Assembly (NCBI RefSeq): GCF_023091155.1
Contig: NZ_JAHWXK010000001.1
Coordinates: forward strand, 1,860,001 to 1,924,000
Direction of reading: 5' to 3'
DNA from: Microbacterium sufflavum
GTDB lineage: Bacteria; Actinomycetota; Actinomycetes; Actinomycetales; Microbacteriaceae
DNA length: 64,000 nucleotides
This document shows positions 51,296 to 58,270 of the stretch, one piece after another. Below the pieces are notes generated by a model that was not told where the DNA came from, did not search any database, and saw only the letters and a list, made by a program, of their open reading frames with translations. A program made the position numbers and the translations under genes. Each line of letters begins with the position of its first letter. The first letter of the stretch is position 1.

Positions 51296-53149
51296 ATGTC
51301 CTCCTCGCACCAGACTAGAGCCACCCTGCGCGCAGACGCCGCCGCCCGCGAATCGAAGCGTCGATCTCGTCGGACGATCCTGTGGATCATCGTCGCCGTC
51401 GTGGTCCTTCTCGTCGTGGTTGTCGTGGCCTTCGCCGCGGTAGCCGCATCGAAGGCGCTATCCGTTCGCGACTCGCTCACGCCCGCCGTGCCCATCGCGA
51501 GCGGTCTTCCGGCGAAGGTGGTCTCGGGCGACACGGCCGGCGCCGCGGACGACGCCGCGGCGCTGCAGGAACTGTCCGCCCGCGCCGTGGCGCAGACCGA
51601 GGGGTTCGACTGGCGGATCGCGGAGTGGATCCCCGTGGTCGGACAGAATCTCTCCGCAGTGCGTACGGCGGCCGAGAGCGTCGACGATGTGGCGGAATTC
51701 GCGGCGGCATCGATCGCGGGGCTGGACCTCGCCGCCTTCCGGCCGGTCGGCGGGGCCGTGGACCTGGCGGCGGTGCATCGTCTGGAGGGGATCGTCTCCG
51801 AAGGTGCGACGGTCTTCGCTCGGGTCAACGACCGCATCGACGGCACGGACCGCACGTTCCTGCTGCCGCAGGTCTCGCAGGCTCTCGGTACGCTCGACGA
51901 CGCCGTCTCGGGCGTCGACGAGAGCCTCGGAACGCTCGTGCCGATCCTCAAGGCGCTTCCCGCGGCCCTCGGCGAGGGTACTCCGCGCACCTACCTCCTC
52001 ATGTTCCAGGGCAACTCGGAGTTGCGTGCGCAGGGTGGCAACCCCGCGGCCCTCGCCCTGGTCACGGCCACGGAAGGGCGGATCGAGCTGACGACGCAAG
52101 CCACCAGTGTCCAGTTCGCGAACGCGCGGGAAGAGAGCATCGCTCCGCTCGACGCCGAGACCGAGGGGCTCTACACCGACATCATCGGGCGGTGGATCCC
52201 CAACATGACGGCGACGCCTGACTTCCCGACCACCGTGGAGATCATGCGGGCGTGGTGGGCCGACGAAGGACTGCCTCCGTTCGATGACGTGATCTCCACC
52301 GACCCCATCGCGCTCAGCTACATCCTCAACGCCACCGGTCCGATCCCGCTCGCCACGGGGGAGATCCTCACGAGCGAGAACGCCGTCTCCCTCCTGCTCA
52401 ACGAGGTCTACTTCAAGTACGGCGAGTATGGCCCGGGTGTCGTCGATGCCTCCGCCCAGGATCTGTTCTTCGCTTCGGCGGCGGCTCAGGTCTTCGCGAC
52501 GATCACCTCGGGGTTGAACAATCCGGTCGGTTTCCTCGACGCGCTGCGACGTGCGGGTGAGGAAGGTCGAATGACGATCTGGTCATCCGACCCGGAGATC
52601 GAGGGACTCACGGCGGGCACGAAGGTGGCGGGTGTCCTGCCCGCGAGCAACGGCGCAGGGACGATCGCGGGCGTGTACTTCAACGACACGACCGGAGCGA
52701 AGACCGACTACTACGCCGACGCGAACATCGTCTCCACGACGGATCAGTGCACGGCGACCGGCGCGCCGACGTTCCGACAGACGATCACCTTCGCGAACAA
52801 CATCACCCCGGCGGAGGCGAGCAACCTCCCCGCATTCATCACCGGCCCTCATTTCGAGCCCGGCTACATCGCCACCGATGTGGTGGTGTACGCACCTCCC
52901 GGAGTGGGCATCGAGTCGTGGAACGTCGAAGGGGCAGAGAGCTTCACACTCATGGCCGAGGGCACGCATCTCGGTCGCTCGGTCGTGCGCATCAACGTGG
53001 TCACGCCGCCGCAGACGGCCGCCGTCATCACGGTCGACATGAAGGGGGCGGAGGGATCGTCGGGCGCGGACTACGGGCCCTACGACGTATGGACGACGCC
53101 CATGGTGCGCGAGACCCCGGTCACGATCGACGCTCCGGGCTGTGGCTGA
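51296..53149 (+). CDS. DUF4012 domain-containing membrane protein
   Basis: This 617-residue protein has one membrane helix near the N-terminus (residues 27-50) and a large exported part. The central region with 'YLLMFQGNSELRAQGGNP' and 'DVISTDPIALSYILNATGP' is typical of DUF4012. Such proteins are often found next to polysaccharide genes in actinobacteria, but no activity is established. A distant link to the LytR-CpsA-Psr proteins that attach polymers to the wall is possible. It ends three bases before the convergent signal peptidase gene. Confidence 0.85.
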   Translation: MSSSHQTRATLRADAAARESKRRSRRTILWIIVAVVVLLVVVVVAFAAVAASKALSVRDSLTPAVPIASGLPAKVVSGDTAGAADDAAALQELSARAVAQTEGFDWRIAEWIPVVGQNLSAVRTAAESVDDVAEFAAASIAGLDLAAFRPVGGAVDLAAVHRLEGIVSEGATVFARVNDRIDGTDRTFLLPQVSQALGTLDDAVSGVDESLGTLVPILKALPAALGEGTPRTYLLMFQGNSELRAQGGNPAALALVTATEGRIELTTQATSVQFANAREESIAPLDAETEGLYTDIIGRWIPNMTATPDFPTTVEIMRAWWADEGLPPFDDVISTDPIALSYILNATGPIPLATGEILTSENAVSLLLNEVYFKYGEYGPGVVDASAQDLFFASAAAQVFATITSGLNNPVGFLDALRRAGEEGRMTIWSSDPEIEGLTAGTKVAGVLPASNGAGTIAGVYFNDTTGAKTDYYADANIVSTTDQCTATGAPTFRQTITFANNITPAEASNLPAFITGPHFEPGYIATDVVVYAPPGVGIESWNVEGAESFTLMAEGTHLGRSVVRINVVTPPQTAAVITVDMKGAEGSSGADYGPYDVWTTPMVRETPVTIDAPGCG

Positions 53150-53152
53150 CGC

Positions 53153-53833
53153 CTACGGCCCACCCCATCGGTTGATCGGCCACAGGATGGGCCCGGCTTT
53201 GCCGAACACCTCGTCCCGCATCATCCAGCGCGCACAGCCATCGTCGGCGTCCGGGTCTCCCCGGCACGGGTAGACGGAGTCCGCGGAGTTCGTACGGTTG
53301 TCACCGAGTACGAGGTAGGAGTCGTCGGGCACGGTCAGAGCGGGGAAGCATCGCGCTGACGTAGGGGTGCTCGTGCAGTCGAGGTCGCCGGCGACGAAGG
53401 GGAGATCCTGCACGACGTAGGGTTCGTCGAGCGGCACGCCGTCGACGAGCACCGAGCCGTCCGCGTCGCAGCACTCGACGGTCTGGCCGGGGCCCGCGAT
53501 CACGCGCTTGACGAGCACGTACGGCCGCAGCCCCGTCGTCTCGCCGATCGCGTTCAGACCCGCGACCAGCGCATTCCCACTGGCCGCTGGACGTTCCCAG
53601 TCATCACCGGGCCGGAACACCACGATGTCGCCGGGCGCGGGGTCGGCGGCCAGGTAGGCGAGCCGGTTCACGATGAGGCGGTCGCCGGGCTGCAGGGTCG
53701 GAGCCATCGAGCTCGAGGACGGCTGCCCGACGAAGGCGATGACGATCAGCGCGAGCGTCAGGGCGAGCGCCGCGTGGAACCACACACTCCGGAAGAAGCG
53801 TCGGCGCGGCCGCTGATGCTCGGTCGTCGTCAT
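53153..53833 (-). CDS. lepB: Signal peptidase I
   Basis: This 226-residue protein has one N-terminal membrane helix (residues 17-36) and the catalytic domain outside. The Ser/Lys dyad is visible as Ser42 in 'SSSSMAPTL' and Lys109 in 'YVLVKRVIAG', and 'GDNRTNSADS' starts near residue 177. Four Cys in the exported domain (for example in 'VECCDADG') could form disulfides. It cleaves signal peptides of exported proteins. A second, housekeeping copy is likely elsewhere, so this one may serve the surface-protein locus around it. ATG 53833 has GGAGAG upstream. Confidence 0.94.
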   Translation of the reverse strand: MTTTEHQRPRRRFFRSVWFHAALALTLALIVIAFVGQPSSSSMAPTLQPGDRLIVNRLAYLAADPAPGDIVVFRPGDDWERPAASGNALVAGLNAIGETTGLRPYVLVKRVIAGPGQTVECCDADGSVLVDGVPLDEPYVVQDLPFVAGDLDCTSTPTSARCFPALTVPDDSYLVLGDNRTNSADSVYPCRGDPDADDGCARWMMRDEVFGKAGPILWPINRWGGP

Positions 53834-53880
53834 CGTCTCTCCGGTCGCGCTGTCGGGGTCACACCCAATAGTGTCAGGGA

Positions 53881-54948
53881 ATGGGTCGTGAAGCCGAGGT
53901 CGACGTGAAGCCCGCCGCAACCTCAGCCACCTGGGACGGGGCCGCACGGCTCGTCATCCCCGACGTGCTGCGGGGGGTGGCGATCGTGGCCATGCTCGTA
54001 GCGCACGCGTCGGCTTTCGTGCCCGTGAAGCCCGCCGCCGCCGGCTTCCTCACCGGGAACCTCAGCGAGATGGCGTCGCCGCTCTTCGCCCTGGTCATGG
54101 GTATGTCGGCGCAGCTCGTCTGGAACCGCGGACCGCGCGTCCCCGTCACCCTCCTGCAGCAGACGATCAGAGGGCTGTTCCTGATCGCGCTCGGAGTGTG
54201 GATGGCGTCCTGGGGCTCGTGGGTGGCGATCGTGCTGGGGCATCTCGGCGTCCTGCTCATCGTCGGCGCTCCGTTGCTCCTCGCGCGCACGCCGTGGGTC
54301 ATCGGGGTCGCCGCTGTGGTGCTCGTAGTCGGTGACCCGCTCGTGCGACTGGCCCGCGGATGGGCATGGGCGTACACCGCGCCGAGCCCGCTCCACGACC
54401 TGCTGGACTGGGTGATCATGAGCCCCAACTATCGGCTCGTGAACCTCCTGCCGTTCTTCCTGGTCGGCGGGCTCATGATCCGGCACGGCCTGCGTCGCGA
54501 TCGCCTGCTGGCGGTGATCGCGTGCCTCGCGCCTTCCGCATATGCCGTGTGGGGCATCACCGAGTATCTCGATCTGTTGCGCGCGCAGTCCGGCGACTAC
54601 ACCGACACGCTCCGCGACGTCGGGCTGGTACTCGCCACGTACGTGGTGGTGGTGCTCGCCGCGACGGCGCGCGGGGGCGCGGGGCGTCTCTGGAGCACGG
54701 TGTTCGTGCCGTTCGTGGCGTGCGGGCAGGTGGCGCTGTCGTTGTACCTGCTGCACGTGGGCCTGATCGCCCTGTGGAACAACGCCTACGGTCGTCCGCT
54801 CGAGAACGTCTGGCTCGGGTGGCTCGTGATCGTGCCCGGCATGGTGCTCATCGGTTGGCTGTGGTGGCGCTTCGTGGGCACCGGACCGGTCGAGTGGGTC
54901 ATGGGCTGGATCACGGGGCGCCGCAAGCCGTTGCTGCGTTCCCGCTGA
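53881..54948 (+). CDS. Membrane acyltransferase-like protein (heparan-alpha-glucosaminide N-acetyltransferase/DUF418 type)
   Basis: This 355-residue protein has about ten membrane helices. The first has 'IPDVLRGVAIVAMLVAHASA', the pattern of the heparan-alpha-glucosaminide acetyltransferase and DUF418 families, which move acyl groups across the membrane. It may acetylate the surface polysaccharide, but that is inference from location. TAGTGT (53869-53874) lies six bases before the ATG, which indicates a leaderless mRNA. It is divergent from lepB and ends six bases before the convergent MauE-like gene. Confidence 0.78.
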   Translation: MGREAEVDVKPAATSATWDGAARLVIPDVLRGVAIVAMLVAHASAFVPVKPAAAGFLTGNLSEMASPLFALVMGMSAQLVWNRGPRVPVTLLQQTIRGLFLIALGVWMASWGSWVAIVLGHLGVLLIVGAPLLLARTPWVIGVAAVVLVVGDPLVRLARGWAWAYTAPSPLHDLLDWVIMSPNYRLVNLLPFFLVGGLMIRHGLRRDRLLAVIACLAPSAYAVWGITEYLDLLRAQSGDYTDTLRDVGLVLATYVVVVLAATARGGAGRLWSTVFVPFVACGQVALSLYLLHVGLIALWNNAYGRPLENVWLGWLVIVPGMVLIGWLWWRFVGTGPVEWVMGWITGRRKPLLRSR

Positions 54949-54954
54949 TCCGCA

Positions 54955-55944
54955 TCACGACGGTTGATCGGCGAGCGCGAGCAGGCTGCGGATCAGCTCG
55001 TCGACCTCGTCGGTGCCGACCGCGAGCGGACCCGCCTGCGCGCCGTCGGTGCCGATGAGGGCGGCGACCGGCGTGGCACGACCCGTGCCGAGGATCGTCG
55101 AGAGCGAGCCGCCCACGTCCACCGCGAAGCGCGTCGTGCGGGGGAGCGCATGCGCCGGCTGAAGGGCCCCGGACGCGTTCGACACGCGCTGGACCGCGTA
55201 CACGTCCACAAGCGCGCTCAGCGGGCCTTCTGCGGCGCCCAGGGAGGCCAGGACGTCGGCGCAGGCGCGACAGCCGGGTGACACGAACACGAGAAGCCGT
55301 GCGCGGGCCGTCGCGGCGAGCAGATCGATCACTTCATCGGAGGCCGGCAGCAGCACGGCGCCGGCACCGCGCGCCGGGGGCGCCGTCACGGGCGCATCGC
55401 CCCTCGATGCCCGCACGATGGCCGCGGTGCCTGCGGCGATCAGCAGACCGGCACCGAGGGCGCCGATGGCGATGCCGACGGCCGGCCGGCCGCCCGCGAG
55501 GGCTGCCGGCAGCCCGAGCGGTGCGCCGCCCGCCGCGGCGACCGCAGCCGCCACGACGAGAGCCGCCGCCACGACGACCAGCACGATGTTGCGTGCGATG
55601 AGGCGCGGCCCGATCGCGGCGGGCATCCAGTCGCCGAAGCACCCGCAGTCGTCCGTCGCCCCGAGGCGATGCGCGCGGATCGTCACGAGGAGCAGGCCGG
55701 CCGTGAGGGCGAGCGCTGCCGCGCTCGCCGCGACGAACATCCAGCCCGACGTCGCCAGGAGCGCGACGGCCACGAGCGCTTCGGCGGTGATCAGGAGCGC
55801 GGCGGCGATCTGAGGACGCCGCACCCGGATCTGCAGCGCCGAGAATGCGCCGAGGCCGCGATCGGAGGCACGCAGCTTGCCGATCGCGCTCGCGGCGAAC
55901 ACGGCGGCGAGGAACACCGCCAGGGGCAGGACGAACGCGGTCAT
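54955..55944 (-). CDS. MauE-like membrane protein fused to a thioredoxin-like domain
   Basis: This 329-residue protein has an N-terminal MauE/DoxX-type four-helix membrane part with the hallmark 'DDCGCFGDW' near residue 80, then another helix pair. A C-terminal thioredoxin-like domain follows, with 'VFVSPGCRACADVLASLG' near residue 225 (CxxC). MauE proteins are linked to disulfide formation in methylamine dehydrogenase. Here the protein may oxidise cysteines of exported proteins. The neighbouring secreted protein has exactly two Cys. It follows that gene on the same strand, with a hairpin between them. Confidence 0.8.
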   Translation of the reverse strand: MTAFVLPLAVFLAAVFAASAIGKLRASDRGLGAFSALQIRVRRPQIAAALLITAEALVAVALLATSGWMFVAASAAALALTAGLLLVTIRAHRLGATDDCGCFGDWMPAAIGPRLIARNIVLVVVAAALVVAAAVAAAGGAPLGLPAALAGGRPAVGIAIGALGAGLLIAAGTAAIVRASRGDAPVTAPPARGAGAVLLPASDEVIDLLAATARARLLVFVSPGCRACADVLASLGAAEGPLSALVDVYAVQRVSNASGALQPAHALPRTTRFAVDVGGSLSTILGTGRATPVAALIGTDGAQAGPLAVGTDEVDELIRSLLALADQPS

Positions 55945-55967
55945 GACCTCATCTTCCCGGATCACCA

Positions 55968-55999
55968 GAGCGGCCGGGCCCCGAAGGTCCCGGCCGCTC
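55968..55999 (-). terminator. Hairpin between the secreted-protein gene and the MauE-like gene
   Basis: GAGCGGCCGGG and CCCGGCCGCTC (55968-55978 with 55989-55999) form an 11-bp stem. It lies 27 bases after the secreted-protein stop on the minus strand. It may end most transcripts of that gene and allow limited read-through to the MauE-like gene. Confidence 0.6.
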
Positions 56000-56026
56000 C
56001 GCAGTGGTGCTGTCTGGCGTCGACGA

Positions 56027-56533
56027 TCAGGTGGTCGAGCAGAGGACCAGCGTCGAGGTGACCGAGCCGGCCGGCTTGCCGCCCGTGCCCACGTAGCCGG
56101 TGGGCAGGGTCGCGGTGGCGTTGAGGCCGAAGGCGACCGAGATCGACAGTGTGGTCCGGAAGGCGATCGTCGCGCCGGCCGGAACATCGGCGGTGAGCGT
56201 GATGCTGCGCGACGTCGGCGAGAGCACGTTGACGTTCGCCGTGCCGCCGGTGACGCCGAACACGCCGATGTTCGCGATGCCGGTACCGGTCACGGCGATG
56301 GTCGTCCCTGCGGGGATCGGCGCGCTGGGGCCGGCCGTCAGCGTGAAGCCGGGGCCGAGGACGCCGAGCGTTCCACACGAGCCGTTGAGCGCGAACGCCC
56401 CGATGTCGGTGGTGCCCGACGCGGCAGCGAGCGGCGTCGCGACGGCGGCGGCGATGACGGGAACCGACCACGCGGCGCCCTTGACGATGGTGCGGCGCGA
56501 GACGCCCTTGTTCTTCTGGATTTCCTCGGTCAC
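56027..56533 (-). CDS. Twin-arginine secreted protein, small surface-protein type
   Basis: This 168-residue protein starts with a Tat signal: 'GVSRRTIVKGAAWSVPVIAA', twin Arg at 13-14, and a likely cleavage after the Ala run at 36-38. The mature part is rich in Gly, Thr, Ala and Val with beta-strand character, and has two Cys (in 'NGSCGTLG' and 'LVLCSTT'). The start GTG 56533 has AGGGAGG eight bases upstream. In-frame ATGs at 56551 and 56605 lie in the structured leader. Similar short Tat proteins are common in actinobacteria but unstudied. Promoter and leader are shared with the 64-residue gene at 57815. Confidence 0.8.
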   Translation of the reverse strand: MTEEIQKNKGVSRRTIVKGAAWSVPVIAAAVATPLAAASGTTDIGAFALNGSCGTLGVLGPGFTLTAGPSAPIPAGTTIAVTGTGIANIGVFGVTGGTANVNVLSPTSRSITLTADVPAGATIAFRTTLSISVAFGLNATATLPTGYVGTGGKPAGSVTSTLVLCSTT

Positions 56534-56552
56534 GAAAGTGTCCTCCCTCATA

Positions 56553-56637
56553 GATGCAGATGCGGTTTCCCGCGGTGTCGCGAAGAGGCGACACGTTGTC
56601 TGCATCCCCCAGGAGCCTCTCCGTGGACCTCAAGCTA
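56553..56637 (-). promoter_or_regulatory. Promoter -10 box and structured 5' leader of the Tat protein gene (copy 1)
   Basis: On the minus strand TAGCTT (56637-56632) is followed by a transcribed leader. The first block (56597-56625) is identical over 29 bases to copy 2. An 8-bp stem, GATGCAGA with TCTGCATC (56599-56606 and 56553-56560), encloses 38 bases that hold an inner 7-bp hairpin (56575-56581 with 56588-56594). The ribosome binding site follows directly. Copy 2 has the same stem, the same loop length and a different inner hairpin. Confidence 0.65.
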
Positions 56638-56678
56638 GGTCGGGGAGGCAGGGCGAAAATGAGGTTCGGGCGAACTAC

Positions 56679-56712
56679 GCGCAGGGTGCGCCCTACCTGC
56701 GCGGACTGTGCG
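56679..56712. promoter_or_regulatory. Paired GC-rich repeats upstream of copy 1 promoter
   Basis: GCGCAGGGTGCGC (56679-56691) and GCGCGGACTGTGCG (56699-56712) lie about 20 bases apart, followed by TTTCGG. A closely similar pair stands upstream of copy 2. Two half-sites two helical turns apart fit an AraC-family regulator, whose gene lies next to this site. Confidence 0.5.
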
Positions 56713-56730
56713 TTTCGGGGCGCTCGGCGG

Positions 56731-57627
56731 CTACGCGCGGCGTGCGGAACGCAGCGCGCGAGGGGTGCACGCGTACGACTCGTCGAGGGCGCGACGGAGA
56801 CTCATCGGCGATTGGAAGCCGGCGCGCTGCGCGATCTGGTCGATGCTGAGCACGTCGTACCGGCTGTCCATCAGCAGGGAGTGGGCGAGCCGGGCGCGCT
56901 GGCGGCGGATCTCGCCGGCCACGCTGTTGCCCGCCTCCGAGAACACCAGCTGCAGCTGGCGCAGCGACGACTGCACCTCGCGGGCCACGCGCTCCGGGTT
57001 GAGTGCCGGGTCACCGCACTGCTGGGCGATCACGGCGATGGCGCGCTCGCGCAGCACCTCGTGCGGTGTGCCCTGGCCGGTGGCGCCGCCGATGCGGTCG
57101 AGCAGCAGTGCGCCGCTCATCTCCATCACCAGCTGTTCGATCGCGTACTGCTCGATGGCCGATGCCGGGGTGTCGGCGTCGAGCAGACCGGCGACGAAGC
57201 GCTGCATCGAGGAGTCGAGCAGCCGTCGGTCGGGGTAGACGCTGGCGCCGGCAGGCAGCGAGGGGGCGAACGACGCGATCGCGGAGCGCGGCACCAGCGC
57301 CGCCACGAGCCGCCATGCCCCCGCCCAGCGCAGACGGCGGGCCACCCCGTGCGGAGCGATGACCAGTCCGCCCTCCGTCTCCACCCACGGTTCGCCGTCG
57401 ACGCGGGACCACATGCCCTGCGTCTCGACGAACGCGAACACCGAGTGATCGGGATAGACCGCGACGGTGTCGATGCTGAGCTCCGACGTTCCGCCGCCGA
57501 TGCCGAGCAGCATGACGCCGCCAGAGGTGCGCACCCGGGAGCGCAGTCCCGGCCGGTCGCCGACACGGCGCACGCCGTGCTGAGAGAGCTCGCGATCGTC
57601 GATCGAGTGGGCGATCTTGGTCTTCAC
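56731..57627 (-). CDS. AraC-family transcriptional regulator
   Basis: This 298-residue protein has a C-terminal AraC/XylS double helix-turn-helix (residues 200-295; 'SIDQIAQRAGFQSPMSLRRA' is the second helix pair) and an N-terminal domain without a known ligand motif. The GTG at 57627 has GAGGAGG upstream. It lies between two genes with the same promoter, leader and repeat pair, all on the minus strand, and is the natural candidate regulator for both. It may be co-transcribed with the 64-residue gene upstream. Confidence 0.88.
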   Translation of the reverse strand: MKTKIAHSIDDRELSQHGVRRVGDRPGLRSRVRTSGGVMLLGIGGGTSELSIDTVAVYPDHSVFAFVETQGMWSRVDGEPWVETEGGLVIAPHGVARRLRWAGAWRLVAALVPRSAIASFAPSLPAGASVYPDRRLLDSSMQRFVAGLLDADTPASAIEQYAIEQLVMEMSGALLLDRIGGATGQGTPHEVLRERAIAVIAQQCGDPALNPERVAREVQSSLRQLQLVFSEAGNSVAGEIRRQRARLAHSLLMDSRYDVLSIDQIAQRAGFQSPMSLRRALDESYACTPRALRSARRA

Positions 57628-57814
57628 GAGACGTTCCTCCTCAAAGATCGGCAGTGCGTCGACGGCGGGTGTCCGGGAGGTCGTTCTCCCGCACACGGTC
57701 TCATCCGCCGCGGGGTGTGCGGGGTGTCAGCCGACCCGGATGTGGTGGTGATTGAACAAGTATTCAGCGGCGCGAGGGGAAAGTCCCGCAGTGAGACGAT
57801 TCCTGCGCCCATGG

Positions 57815-58009
57815 TCACGCGACGCTGCTCGTCGCGTTCGGCGGCAGCCCGACGGCGGCTTCGACGATGGTGACCGGAACGGTCGTCAGGTCGAGGATGG
57901 ATGCTGCGGTCAACGCTCGGGCGGGGCCGGAGATGACCGGAACGGTCGTCGCGCCGTCGGCGATCACGCGGCGCAGAGGGCCGGAGCGGTGCGGAGCTTC
58001 TTCGGTCAT
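57815..58009 (-). CDS. 64-residue protein, shortened paralogue of the Tat secreted protein
   Basis: ATG 58009 has AGGAGAG about eight bases upstream. The first 37 residues align with the Tat protein: 'TEE' at 2-4, 'G..RR.I..GA' in place of 'GVSRRTIVKGA', then 'VPVI' and a closing 'TAAS'. The signal has lost the Ser before the twin Arg and much hydrophobicity, so export is doubtful. The last 25 residues recall the final strands of the longer protein. It may be a decayed copy or a small functional peptide. Promoter, leader and upstream repeats are fully kept. Confidence 0.5.
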   Translation of the reverse strand: MTEEAPHRSGPLRRVIADGATTVPVISGPARALTAASILDLTTVPVTIVEAAVGLPPNATSSVA

Positions 58010-58028
58010 GCGACACTCTCTCCTGGTC

Positions 58029-58113
58029 GATGCAGATGGTCGTCCGTGCTGTCGCGGCGAGACGACACGAACTGTCTGCATCCCCCAGGAGCCTCTCCGT
58101 GCGAGTCACGGTA
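58029..58113 (-). promoter_or_regulatory. Promoter -10 box and structured 5' leader of the 64-residue gene (copy 2)
   Basis: On the minus strand TACCGT (58113-58108) is followed, at the same six-base distance as in copy 1, by the identical 29-base block (58073-58101). The 8-bp stem (58075-58082 with 58029-58036) again encloses 38 bases. The inner hairpin differs in sequence (TGTCG/CGACA, 58050-58054 with 58063-58067) but is kept. Conservation of structure rather than of loop sequence suggests a functional RNA. Confidence 0.65.
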
Positions 58114-58152
58114 GGCGCGGGTTGAGCGGCATGTGCGGGAATTGGGCGAAAA

Positions 58153-58187
58153 GCGCGCTGTGCGCGTTATATCTGCGCGCTGTGTGC
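58153..58187. promoter_or_regulatory. Paired GC-rich repeats upstream of copy 2 promoter
   Basis: GCGCGCTGTGCGC (58153-58165) and TGCGCGCTGTGTGC (58174-58187) are direct repeats about 22 bases apart, followed by TTTCGG as in copy 1. They lie between the 64-residue gene and the divergent HPr-kinase-like gene and could serve both. Confidence 0.5.
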
Positions 58188-58270
58188 TTTCGGCTTCCGC
58201 CGCGCGGCGAGCGACACCCGCGAGCGGTCGGCGTCAGAGGGTGCGGTGCAGCCTGGCTAGGCTTGCAGCC

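Noticed and set aside
55962-56633. Open frame of 223 codons in another minus-strand frame over the Tat protein gene, and its counterpart at 57624-58109
   Set aside because: They begin alike only because the promoter/leader is duplicated. The downstream parts are frame-shifted readings of the real genes and are Arg-rich noise.
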